Positions 1 through 5,687 of a stretch of DNA of 5,687 nucleotides are shown here, piece by piece. The translations under genes were made by a program, and so were the position numbers. The notes beneath the pieces were generated by a model. That model worked only from the letters and a program-made list of their open reading frames with translations, ran no database searches and had not been told where the DNA came from. Source of the DNA: an uncultured Eubacteriales bacterium (GTDB taxonomy: Bacteria > Bacillota > Clostridia > Oscillospirales > CAG-272); the NCBI GenBank assembly GCA_934385225.1, contig CAKRPQ010000108.1:1-5687 (forward strand), given 5' to 3'. The stretch's first letter is position 1. The number at the start of each line of letters is the position of its first letter.

Positions 1-1
1 G

Positions 2-1072
2 ATACTCCTCGAAACCGACGGCAGGCAGTATATAATCACCGCCTCGCAGATCGCGCTTCAAATTTTGAGCGGCTTCGGGAAGATAGCGGTACTCCTTCTT
101 ACCGATAACCTCGTTCTTATGCAGTTTTCCTACTGCCTTTTCGCTGTCTTGCAGCTTCTCTTTGTCACCGTTTATGCGAGAAGACAGTACAAATGGCTCG
201 ATTTCGGCGTAAAAGCGAACAAGGCGGCTATCTCGCAGAAAAATTCCGTTCTCGTGCATCAGATTTCGGCGATGGTCTTTAACAATACCGACATTCTTCT
301 TATTTCGTTCATCTGTGATTTCAAAACGGTCAGCGTCTATTCGATATACAATTTGTTTTTTACGCAGGTCGAAGCGTTTATATCAAGCCTTGTAAAGGGA
401 ATCAACTTTGCCCTCGGACAGCTTTTTTCGGTTGACCGCGAAAAATTTATGCGTAAATATGACCTGTACGAATCCTGCTACATAGCCGTAAACTTTATGA
501 TATATACGCTTATGTGCGTGTTTCTTTTGCCGATTATACGGATTTACACAGGCGGCATAAGCGATGCCGATTACATAAACCCCACGCTTATATTTCTTTT
601 CTCGCTTTCAAAGCTGACGGCGTGCGTCAAACTGCCGTCAAACCAGATCGTCGAATATTCGGGCGATTTCAAAAAAACGACGTGGCACGCTTTCGCCGAA
701 ATGACGATAAATATTGTTGTCTCTGTTTTCGGCGTGATGAAGTGGGGCATATGCGGGGCACTTGCGGGGACTGTTGCGGCACTTCTGTTCAGAGCTGTCG
801 CCGTGATATACTTTTCAAACAAAAAGGCACTCGGACGGAGTATGAGAAGCACTTGCACGGTGATATTTGCGAATTTTGCCGTTTTTGCGCTCGTGTGCTT
901 CGTTTTCGGAACATCGCGTTTCCTCGGAATGAATTTCGGGAGGCTTGTTCTTCACGGTATCTTGAATTCTCTTTGGATACTTCCGCTTTATGCGCTCGCA
1001 AATCTTCTTGCGCGTCCGAGGATTGTGGGGGGAATAAAGTCGATTCTTAAAAACAGAGGTGAAAAGGCGTGA
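2..1072 (+). CDS. Wzx-type polysaccharide flippase, C-terminal part (5' end outside window)
   Basis: The frame is open from the first full codon at base 2 to the TGA at 1070-1072, giving 356 visible residues. The start lies upstream of the window. Wzx/MATE-type flippases are usually about 470-510 residues, so roughly the last 70% is present. The visible part is strongly hydrophobic, with around nine to ten probable membrane helices. Examples are residues ~29-58, ~155-182, ~234-270, ~283-304 and ~316-337, counted from base 2. Short basic loops separate them and the tail is basic. The segment near residues 92-105 (FNNTDILLIS, then SVYSIYNL) matches the 'TD..LIS...vglYs.yn' pattern typical of oligosaccharide-repeat-unit flippases. 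Such proteins move undecaprenyl-diphosphate-linked repeat units from the inner to the outer leaflet. The next gene starts inside its stop codon. Its exact substrate cannot be read, and another MOP-superfamily exporter is the main alternative. Confidence 0.85.
   Translation: MLLETDGRQYIITASQIALQILSGFGKIAVLLLTDNLVLMQFSYCLFAVLQLLFVTVYARRQYKWLDFGVKANKAAISQKNSVLVHQISAMVFNNTDILLISFICDFKTVSVYSIYNLFFTQVEAFISSLVKGINFALGQLFSVDREKFMRKYDLYESCYIAVNFMIYTLMCVFLLPIIRIYTGGISDADYINPTLIFLFSLSKLTACVKLPSNQIVEYSGDFKKTTWHAFAEMTINIVVSVFGVMKWGICGALAGTVAALLFRAVAVIYFSNKKALGRSMRSTCTVIFANFAVFALVCFVFGTSRFLGMNFGRLVLHGILNSLWILPLYALANLLARPRIVGGIKSILKNRGEKA
1055..1061 (+). promoter_or_regulatory. Ribosome binding site selecting a GTG start
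   Basis: AGAGGTG lies 7 bases before the GTG at 1069. It is inside the end of the flippase gene. It supports the GTG, whose last two bases start the TGA stop of the flippase (GTGA overlap), as the start of the acyltransferase and suggests translational coupling. Confidence 0.7.
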
Positions 1073-1611
1073 AATCGAATATTAAAGAGCTGATTAAAAA
1101 GGATCTCTACCGAAGATACGGTGACGCAGGCACCGATTTTGCGCATAAGCTGTTCCGCTCACCTGAGGAAAGATTTATGATTGCGTTCAGACGCGCGCAC
1201 GGAAGCAAAAATCCGTTTGCTAAGCTCAGACTGCGCCGACTTTCGCTTAAAAGCGGAATACAGATTCCCGCGAGAACGAAGATCGGAGAGGGCTTTTACA
1301 TAGGACATACGGGCAGGCTTATCATTCACCCCGATACGGTGATAGGGAAGAACGTAAACGTCGCGACGGGTGTCACGATAGGGCAGGAAAACCGCGGAGA
1401 AAGACGCGGAACGCCCGTTATCGGTGACGGCGTCTGGATAGGGACGAACGCCGTTGTCGTCGGAAACATCAGAATAGGCGACGATGTGCTTATCGCACCG
1501 CTCTCGTTTGTGAATTTTGACGTTCCGAGTCACAGTATCGTTATCGGAAACCCCGCAAAAATAATATCGAGAGAAAACGCAACAAAGGCGTATATAGAGA
1601 ACAGGGTGTGA
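1069..1611 (+). CDS. Hexapeptide-repeat acyltransferase (CysE/WcaB-like), probable polysaccharide O-acetyltransferase
   Basis: This 180-residue protein starts at GTG and overlaps the flippase stop by 4 bases. Residues 1-60 are a charged, helical N-terminal segment. From about residue 64 to 166 imperfect hexapeptide repeats appear ([IV]-G-x4: TKIGEG, TVIGKN, VTIGQE, PVIGDG, VWIGTN, IRIGDD), which form a left-handed parallel beta-helix. The region ends in the family's closing motif IGNPAKII (residues 159-166). Histidines 80 (IGHTG) and 87 (IIHP) sit at positions often conserved in the CysE-like branch. The length matches capsular and colanic-acid acetyltransferases better than true serine acetyltransferases, which have a larger helical N-domain. 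The likely role is acetyl-CoA-dependent O-acetylation of a sugar in the repeat unit, in the cytoplasm. Its place between flippase and glycosyltransferase genes supports this. Serine acetyltransferase activity is less likely but not excluded. Confidence 0.85.
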   Translation: MKSNIKELIKKDLYRRYGDAGTDFAHKLFRSPEERFMIAFRRAHGSKNPFAKLRLRRLSLKSGIQIPARTKIGEGFYIGHTGRLIIHPDTVIGKNVNVATGVTIGQENRGERRGTPVIGDGVWIGTNAVVVGNIRIGDDVLIAPLSFVNFDVPSHSIVIGNPAKIISRENATKAYIENRV

Positions 1612-1615
1612 CAAT

Positions 1616-2350
1616 ATGAGCATTCCGAAAGTAATCCATTACATATGGCTCGGCAGTGCGCCGCTGCCGAAATCCGTCCGAAAATGTATTGCGTCGTGGA
1701 AAAAGTTTTGCCCCGAATACGAAATAAAGCGGTGGGACGAAACAAACCTTGATCTCGGCGAGAACCGCTATGCGCGCGAGGCATATGAAAATAAAAAATG
1801 GGCATTCGCGAGCGATTATTTCAGACTTAAAATCGTTTATGAAGAGGGCGGCGTCTATCTTGACACCGACGTGGAGCTGATAAAAAGCCTTAACTCTCTG
1901 ACCGAAAAATACGACGGCTTTTTCGGCTATGAACGTGACTGCATTTCAACCGGACTCGGTTTCGGCGCATCAAAAGGTAATAAATTCGTCCGTGCAATGC
2001 TCGATGATTACGATGACATTCCGTTTATCCTTGACGACGGCGCATATGACGAAACGCCTTGTCCGAAGCGAAATACCATACCGCTTCTTAGTCTCGGAAT
2101 GAACAGAGAAGTGAAAGATCAAGTGATAGAAAACACCTGTTTTCTTGACGAGAGCGTTCTCTGCCCGATAAGCTTCTTTACGGGTGAGAAAAAGATAACG
2201 GACAGAACGATTTCGATACATCACTACGATTCCTCGTGGTGTTCGGACGTCACAAAGCGCACAAAACGCTTAAAAAAAATAATCGGTATTCGCGCATACT
2301 GTTTCCTTTACGCAAAAATATTACATAAGTCGAAAAGGTGGGAATGGTAA
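1616..2350 (+). CDS. GT32-like glycosyltransferase with DxD motif (Gly_transf_sug family)
   Basis: This 244-residue protein opens with IPKVIHYIWLG (residues 3-13), the hallmark N-terminus of the Och1/capsular GT32 family. A second core block follows at residues 62-88: WAFASDYFRL, then EEGGVYLDTDVEL. The metal- and nucleotide-sugar-binding DxD is D83-T84-D85. The C-terminal part has HHYDSSW (residues 202-208), matching the late 'hh...sW' block of the family. There is no signal peptide or membrane helix, so it should work at the cytoplasmic face. The protein has the usual full length for short bacterial members. It should add one sugar, from a nucleotide-sugar donor, to the lipid-linked repeat unit. 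Donor and acceptor cannot be read. The ATG is preceded by AGGGTG at 1603-1608 with a 7-base spacer, and lies 4 bases after the upstream stop. Confidence 0.9.
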   Translation: MSIPKVIHYIWLGSAPLPKSVRKCIASWKKFCPEYEIKRWDETNLDLGENRYAREAYENKKWAFASDYFRLKIVYEEGGVYLDTDVELIKSLNSLTEKYDGFFGYERDCISTGLGFGASKGNKFVRAMLDDYDDIPFILDDGAYDETPCPKRNTIPLLSLGMNREVKDQVIENTCFLDESVLCPISFFTGEKKITDRTISIHHYDSSWCSDVTKRTKRLKKIIGIRAYCFLYAKILHKSKRWEW

Positions 2351-2351
2351 T

Positions 2352-3032
2352 ATGAAATATCTCGAATACGACAAAGTCGATGAAAGAACCGCATACCGAA
2401 TGAGACGACTGCTCGAAAAATCGTATTTAGGATATTGGAGAAAAAAGAGAATATTTGACGTTACAGTAACAGGACTGCTTCTTCTTATTCTGATCGTTCC
2501 CATGATTCTGACGGCACTTGTCATTTTCATAGACGACCCGCACGGAAGTCCGTTTTATAAGCAGATACGGATCGGCAGACACGGAAAACCGTTTTATATG
2601 TGGAAGTTCCGCTCAATGTACGTTGACGCGGACAAGAGAAAAGAAGAACTTATGACACTCAACGAGATGGACGGTCCCGTTTTCAAAATAAAGAACGACC
2701 CGCGTATAACACGCGTCGGCAGAGTCATACGCAAGTTTTCGATTGACGAGCTCCCGCAGCTTTTCAACGTATTCAAAGGCAATATGAGCCTTGTCGGACC
2801 GCGTCCGCCGCTTCCCGAAGAGGTTGCCGAATACACCGATTACGAAAAACTCAGACTGCTCGTCACACCGGGAATAACCTGTACATGGCAGATAAGCCCT
2901 GACAGGAATGACATTCCGTTCGATAAGTGGGTGGAAATGGATCTTGAATACGTCGAGACCCGCACAACATGGAAAGACATAAAAATCATACTAAAAACGC
3001 CTTTTGCCATGCTCAGCGCAACGGGCAGATAA
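2352..3032 (+). CDS. Undecaprenyl-phosphate sugar phosphotransferase (monotopic phosphoglycosyl transferase, short form)
   Basis: This 226-residue protein has the complete bacterial sugar transferase domain (PF02397 type). An amphipathic basic start (residues 16-35) leads into one hydrophobic segment at about 37-60 with a central proline (P50), as in the re-entrant membrane helix of PglC-like enzymes. Family motifs follow in order: KFRSM (85-89), the catalytic Asp-Glu dyad D132-E133 within SIDELPQLFN, GNMSLVGPRP (143-152), and PGITCTWQ (173-180). The enzyme transfers a sugar-1-phosphate from a UDP-sugar to undecaprenyl phosphate, via a covalent aspartyl intermediate in known members. This is the first step of repeat-unit assembly. 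It lacks the four-helix N-terminal domain of WbaP-like long forms. Sugar specificity cannot be assigned. The start follows the upstream stop after one base, with AAGGTGGG at 2335-2342 as ribosome binding site. Confidence 0.93.
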   Translation: MKYLEYDKVDERTAYRMRRLLEKSYLGYWRKKRIFDVTVTGLLLLILIVPMILTALVIFIDDPHGSPFYKQIRIGRHGKPFYMWKFRSMYVDADKRKEELMTLNEMDGPVFKIKNDPRITRVGRVIRKFSIDELPQLFNVFKGNMSLVGPRPPLPEEVAEYTDYEKLRLLVTPGITCTWQISPDRNDIPFDKWVEMDLEYVETRTTWKDIKIILKTPFAMLSATGR

Positions 3033-3037
3033 GGAGA
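3031..3037 (+). promoter_or_regulatory. Ribosome binding site fixing the GT4 gene start
   Basis: AAGGAGA overlaps the TAA stop of the sugar transferase and lies 3 bases before the ATG at 3041. It supports the ATG at 3041, not an in-frame ATG at 2969 that would lie inside the upstream gene. The spacing is short if counted from the final A; the GGAG core ends 5 bases before the start. Confidence 0.75.
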
Positions 3038-3040
3038 GAT

Positions 3041-4183
3041 ATGAAGATCGCAATGCTCGGACATAAGGCAGTGCCGTCGACAAAAGGCGGAATAGAGACC
3101 GTTCTCACGACACTTTGCCCGATGATGGCGGAGCGCGGAGCGGAAATTGTCTGCTACAACAGAAGTACGGACGAGGTCGGCTCGGAATACGCGGGTGAAA
3201 TCAAAAACGGCGTTTTTCACGGTGTGCGCTTAAAGAAAGCGTTCGCCGTAAAAAAGAGAGGCATCTCCGCAATGACGGCGTCCTTTACTGCGGCAATAAA
3301 AGCATCGTTTTCCGACTGCGATATCGTTCATTTCCACGCGGAAGGACCGTGCGGAGCGATGTTTATACCGAAGATGTTCGGAAAAAAGTGCGTTGCGACG
3401 GTTCACGGACTTGACTGGCAGCGCGAAAAGTGGGGAAAGGGCTTTGCCTCACGCTATATAAAGCACGGCGAGAGGTCTCTCGTGAAGTACGCGGACGCCG
3501 TTATCGTCCTCGGCGAGGCGGCAAAAACATATTTTCTTCAAACCTACGGCAGAGAAACCGCCGTCATACCGAACGGAATATCGAAACCGCGTATTCTTGA
3601 AGCGAACATTATAAAAAGCCGTTTCGGACTTTATAGGAATTCGTATATTGCCATTGTTTCGCGTCTTACCGAGGAAAAGGGTGTGCATCTTCTTATCGAA
3701 GCGTTCGGAATGCTCCGCACCGACAAAAAACTTGTCATCTGCGGTGAGGCAAGCGACACGGACGAATATGTAAAGCAACTCCGCAAAATGGCGGACGGGA
3801 ATAAAAATATCATTTTTACGGGCTTTGTTTCGGGCGACACACTCGGCGAGATTTACAGTAACGCTTACGCCGTTTGTCTGCCGTCAAGCATTGAAGGAAT
3901 GTCGCTCAGCCTACTTGAAGCACTTTCCTACGGGAATGCCGTCGTATGTTCCGATATTCCCGAAAACGTTTCGGTCACGGGCGATACGGCGCTTTCTTTC
4001 AAGAAAGGCGATGCGCGTGATCTTGCGTCAAAATTACAGTATCTTATCGACAACGTACATGAGGCGGAGCAATATAAAAGCATTTCCGACAGTGTCTGCG
4101 GCAGATTCCCGTGGGAGAAAACTGCCGATATGACGCTTTCGCTTTATAAGGGACTCACAAAAAACAGGAAAGGTGATTTTTAA
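3041..4183 (+). CDS. Family 4 glycosyltransferase (GT-B fold)
   Basis: This 380-residue cytoplasmic protein has the normal length for GT4 enzymes. The N-terminal half opens with beta-strand KIAMLGHKAVP and the glycine loop TKGGIETV (residues 14-21). It also has HFHAEGP (97-103) and TVHGLDWQREKWG (120-132), a block often seen in polysaccharide GT4 enzymes. The C-terminal donor domain has IPNGI (176-180), SRLTEEKG (207-214, with R208 and K213 as the usual phosphate-contacting pair), ITGF-like FTGFVSG (259-265), and the E-x7-E motif E285-E293 in EGMSLSLLE. These are retaining glycosyltransferases using nucleotide sugars. It probably extends the lipid-linked sugar made by the gene just upstream. 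The start at 3041 is chosen because the protein's first strand begins there and a good ribosome binding site precedes it. An upstream in-frame extension would add 24 unrelated residues from inside the neighbouring gene. The specific linkage is unknown. Confidence 0.92.
   Translation: MKIAMLGHKAVPSTKGGIETVLTTLCPMMAERGAEIVCYNRSTDEVGSEYAGEIKNGVFHGVRLKKAFAVKKRGISAMTASFTAAIKASFSDCDIVHFHAEGPCGAMFIPKMFGKKCVATVHGLDWQREKWGKGFASRYIKHGERSLVKYADAVIVLGEAAKTYFLQTYGRETAVIPNGISKPRILEANIIKSRFGLYRNSYIAIVSRLTEEKGVHLLIEAFGMLRTDKKLVICGEASDTDEYVKQLRKMADGNKNIIFTGFVSGDTLGEIYSNAYAVCLPSSIEGMSLSLLEALSYGNAVVCSDIPENVSVTGDTALSFKKGDARDLASKLQYLIDNVHEAEQYKSISDSVCGRFPWEKTADMTLSLYKGLTKNRKGDF
4166..4175 (+). promoter_or_regulatory. 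Ribosome binding site for the DnaA-N/phosphoesterase gene
   Basis: AGGAAAGGTG ends 7 bases before the ATG at 4183 and 13 bases before the next in-frame ATG at 4189, favouring 4183. That ATG shares one base with the preceding TAA (TAATG), suggesting translational coupling to the GT4 gene. Confidence 0.65.
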
Positions 4184-5433
4184 TGGAGATGTCACAAAAC
4201 GACATTCTTTTCGGAAAAATAAGCGAAAAGATAAAGAACCGCATGGCACCCTCGGACTTTGAAATATGGGAAAATACTTTCTCCGTCGTTAAAATAAAGG
4301 GCGACGGCAATCTGATAGTTTTTTCATATAACGACGAGAAGACATATAAGGATTTCACCGCCAAATATATGAATTATATCTATATGGCGGTGTCGTCGGT
4401 CACGGGACATATCCCGTCCGTAAAATTCGTTTCGGCGGCTGGTAAAAAAAGCTCTGCACGCGCAAAACGCAAAACATCGCCTGCAAAAAGGGCAGCGCGG
4501 TATAAACGCGGCATAAGAAATATCATCGCGTCTGTTCTTTGCTTTGTTCTTGCCGTGGCACTTGCGCTTATATGCGCGAATTACGCTATGAATATGAATT
4601 TCAAGGAGAATTTTTACTCTCTCGGAATAGACCATACATATGAAAATTTCAGAATTATCCAGCTTTCCGATCTTCACGGCTCGTCCTACGGCAAAAATAA
4701 CGATAAACTCGTTCACAGACTTTCTCTGCTCGAACCCGACATCATCGTAATGACGGGCGATTGCTATGACGGCGGAAGTACAGACGCACTCGAATCGCTT
4801 GTGACGCGCCTTTCGGAGATTGCACCCGTTTATTATATCTACGGTAACAATGAATGTGAGATTGAATTCGGGTGTGATATGACACTAGAAGCGCTTGACG
4901 CGAAATTCGGTTTTGGCGATGAAAACAGAAATCCCGAAAAGCTCCGCAAATCGGATAGCGAACTTAAAAAAACGCTCGAAAAAGCGGGCGCAAAGGTGCT
5001 TTTCAACGAATATGAAGATATCGAAGTAAAGGGAAATAAAGTCAGAATATTCGGTACTCTTACGTCGAACCCGTCCGCTTTCTGGCAATACGCGGGCGGG
5101 AAATTTAACGAATTTCTCTATGACGGCGATTCCGATACCGCAAAAATATTCCTCTGTCACGAGCCTGTTCTCATAGAGACGCTCGAAGACGAAACATGGG
5201 GAGATCTTGTTATGTGCGGCGATACACACGGCGGTATGGCGAGACTGCCCGTCGTCGGCGGACTTTATTCGCGAAGCTACGGACTGCTCCCCGAAATGAA
5301 AGGGCATATGATTTACGGCAAATACGAGACGGAAAACGAAAATATTATCGTGACTTCGGGTCTTTCGAACAAAGATCTGCTTCGCATAGCGAACCGCCCC
5401 GAAATAGTGATAGCCGATATAAATAAGTATTAA
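4183..5433 (+). CDS. Membrane-anchored calcineurin-like metallophosphoesterase with DnaA domain I-like N-terminus
   Basis: This 416-residue protein has four parts. Residues ~5-83 resemble DnaA domain I: the SDFEIW block (24-29), a GDGNLIVFSYN strand-turn (40-50), DFTAKYMNYI (57-66) and VTGHIPSVKFV (73-83) follow the same order and spacing as in Bacillus-type DnaA. Residues ~88-112 are a lysine/arginine-rich linker. Residues ~113-134 form one membrane helix. From ~155 a YkuE-like phosphoesterase domain follows: SDLHG (D163, H165), TGDCYDGG (D193), GNNE (221-224), VLFNE (272-276), LCHEP (H326), GDTHGG (346-351) and a C-terminal NRPEI (404-408). Five usual metal ligands are kept (D163, H165, D193, N222, H326) as well as H349. 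The usual catalytic His after N222 is Asn223, and the first His of GHTH is Asp347. The basic linker before the helix predicts the phosphoesterase outside and the DnaA-like part inside. The substrate is unknown; an envelope phosphoester or lipid-linked intermediate is a guess from context. No AAA+ or DNA-binding domain of DnaA is present. The phosphoesterase call is firm and the DnaA resemblance is by eye. Confidence 0.85.
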   Translation: MEMSQNDILFGKISEKIKNRMAPSDFEIWENTFSVVKIKGDGNLIVFSYNDEKTYKDFTAKYMNYIYMAVSSVTGHIPSVKFVSAAGKKSSARAKRKTSPAKRAARYKRGIRNIIASVLCFVLAVALALICANYAMNMNFKENFYSLGIDHTYENFRIIQLSDLHGSSYGKNNDKLVHRLSLLEPDIIVMTGDCYDGGSTDALESLVTRLSEIAPVYYIYGNNECEIEFGCDMTLEALDAKFGFGDENRNPEKLRKSDSELKKTLEKAGAKVLFNEYEDIEVKGNKVRIFGTLTSNPSAFWQYAGGKFNEFLYDGDSDTAKIFLCHEPVLIETLEDETWGDLVMCGDTHGGMARLPVVGGLYSRSYGLLPEMKGHMIYGKYETENENIIVTSGLSNKDLLRIANRPEIVIADINKY

Positions 5434-5437
5434 GAAC

Positions 5438-5443
5438 GGAGGA
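5438..5443 (+). promoter_or_regulatory. Strong ribosome binding site for the last gene
   Basis: GGAGGA lies 7 bases before the ATG at 5451, within the 17-base gap after the phosphoesterase stop. It is the best match to the anti-Shine-Dalgarno sequence in the window and clearly sets the start of the truncated downstream gene. Confidence 0.8.
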
Positions 5444-5450
5444 AGATTTT

Positions 5451-5687
5451 ATGACGGATATGATACTGAAAATGCTTATCCCCGCGCTTCTTCTTGGCGT
5501 TCTTGCCCTGGCGGCGGTAAAGTTCTTCAAGAATACGAGAAATCAAACAAAAAGCCAGACGACCGAAAATCTGAAAAGGTCAGGAAAGCTGCGCGTCGGT
5601 TCGCTTGCTCTCGCGCTTCTTACGTCGGTTGTTTATATGTTCGGACTTTCTTATGTAAATTCAAAACGCGCGTCCGCGGTCATAAGC
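5451..5687 (+). CDS. Membrane protein, N-terminal fragment (possible Wzz-like chain-length regulator)
   Basis: The frame runs from ATG 5451 through 79 codons to the window edge with no stop, so the gene is cut. Residues ~4-24 form a hydrophobic helix (MILKMLIPALLLGVLALAAV). A polar, basic loop rich in N, Q, T and K follows (~25-51), then a second helix (~53-71) and the segment NSKRASAVIS at the end. Two helices around a positively charged loop suggest a hairpin with the loop inside and the C-terminal part outside. The closing ASAVIS resembles the 'asA.is' strand that follows the first membrane helix in Wzz/YveK-type polysaccharide chain-length proteins. The operon context fits this, but the match is only a few residues long. 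An unrelated membrane protein remains quite possible. The gene is reliable; the product is tentative. Confidence 0.7.
   Translation, partial: MTDMILKMLIPALLLGVLALAAVKFFKNTRNQTKSQTTENLKRSGKLRVGSLALALLTSVVYMFGLSYVNSKRASAVIS

Noticed and set aside
514..1050. Overlapping 178-codon plus-strand frame inside the flippase gene
   Set aside because: It is rich in Cys/Arg/His with no recognisable domain, and it sits in an alternative frame of a clearly coding membrane protein.
2013..2920. A 13-base identical stretch (ATGACATTCCGTT) at 2013-2025 and 2908-2920
   Set aside because: Both copies are in coding frame and encode similar DIPF residues in unrelated proteins. There is no extension of the match or flanking signature, so chance is the simplest explanation.
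2969..3040. In-frame upstream extension of the GT4 gene starting at ATG 2969
   Set aside because: It lies within the sugar transferase coding region and has no family similarity. The AAGGAGA site and the typical KIAMLGH first strand point to ATG 3041.
4183..4443. The DnaA-like start as a remnant of a real dnaA gene or an assembly chimera
   Set aside because: The frame continues without break into the linker, helix and phosphoesterase. Its ribosome binding site and TAATG overlap fit the operon, and codon style matches the neighbours.
4324..5307. Long minus-strand open frames opposite the phosphoesterase gene
   Set aside because: Their translations show no family motifs, and they are explained as shadows of the plus-strand gene. 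The other minus-strand frames in the window are the same.
1..5687. CRISPR array, tRNA/rRNA, insertion sequence, attachment site or intrinsic terminator
   Set aside because: I saw no repeated spaced units, transposase motifs, inverted terminal repeats or GC hairpin with T-run. Gaps between genes are 17 bases or less.

Overview
The window is a densely packed, all-plus-strand piece of a bacterial surface-polysaccharide (capsule, exopolysaccharide or teichoic-type glycan) operon. It holds five complete genes and two genes cut by the window edges. Strong GGAGG/AGGTG-type ribosome binding sites, 1-4 base overlaps, mixed AGA/CGC arginine codons and the protein families suggest a Gram-positive Firmicute, most likely a gut or rumen clostridium of the Ruminococcus/Oscillospira type. 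This placement is inferred from style, since there is no marker gene.

Layout, left to right: (1) the C-terminal part of a Wzx-type polysaccharide flippase, entering from the left edge and ending at 1072; (2) 1069-1611, a left-handed beta-helix (hexapeptide-repeat) acyltransferase of the CysE/WcaB type; (3) 1616-2350, a GT32-like glycosyltransferase with a DxD motif; (4) 2352-3032, a short monotopic phosphoglycosyl transferase that starts repeat-unit assembly on undecaprenyl phosphate; (5) 3041-4183, a GT4 family, GT-B fold glycosyltransferase; (6) 4183-5433, an unusual membrane protein whose N-terminus resembles DnaA domain I and whose C-terminus is a calcineurin-like metallophosphoesterase; (7) 5451 to the right edge, the first 79 residues of a membrane protein that may be a chain-length regulator. 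Junctions run from a 4-base overlap to a 17-base gap. No terminator or promoter is visible between genes, so the seven reading frames probably form one transcript. No non-coding stretch exceeds 17 bases.

A likely working order is as follows. The phosphoglycosyl transferase loads the first sugar phosphate on undecaprenyl phosphate at the inner face of the membrane. The GT4 and GT32 enzymes extend it and the hexapeptide enzyme O-acetylates it (or an acyl-sugar precursor). The flippase then moves the finished unit outward. A polymerase is not in the window and would be expected nearby.

The most unusual object is gene 6. It appears to join a DnaA-domain-I-like module, a very basic linker, one membrane helix and a phosphoesterase in a single unbroken frame. 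The phosphoesterase has two altered active-site motifs, GNNE for GNH(E/D) and GDTH for GHTH. I do not know a described function for this architecture.
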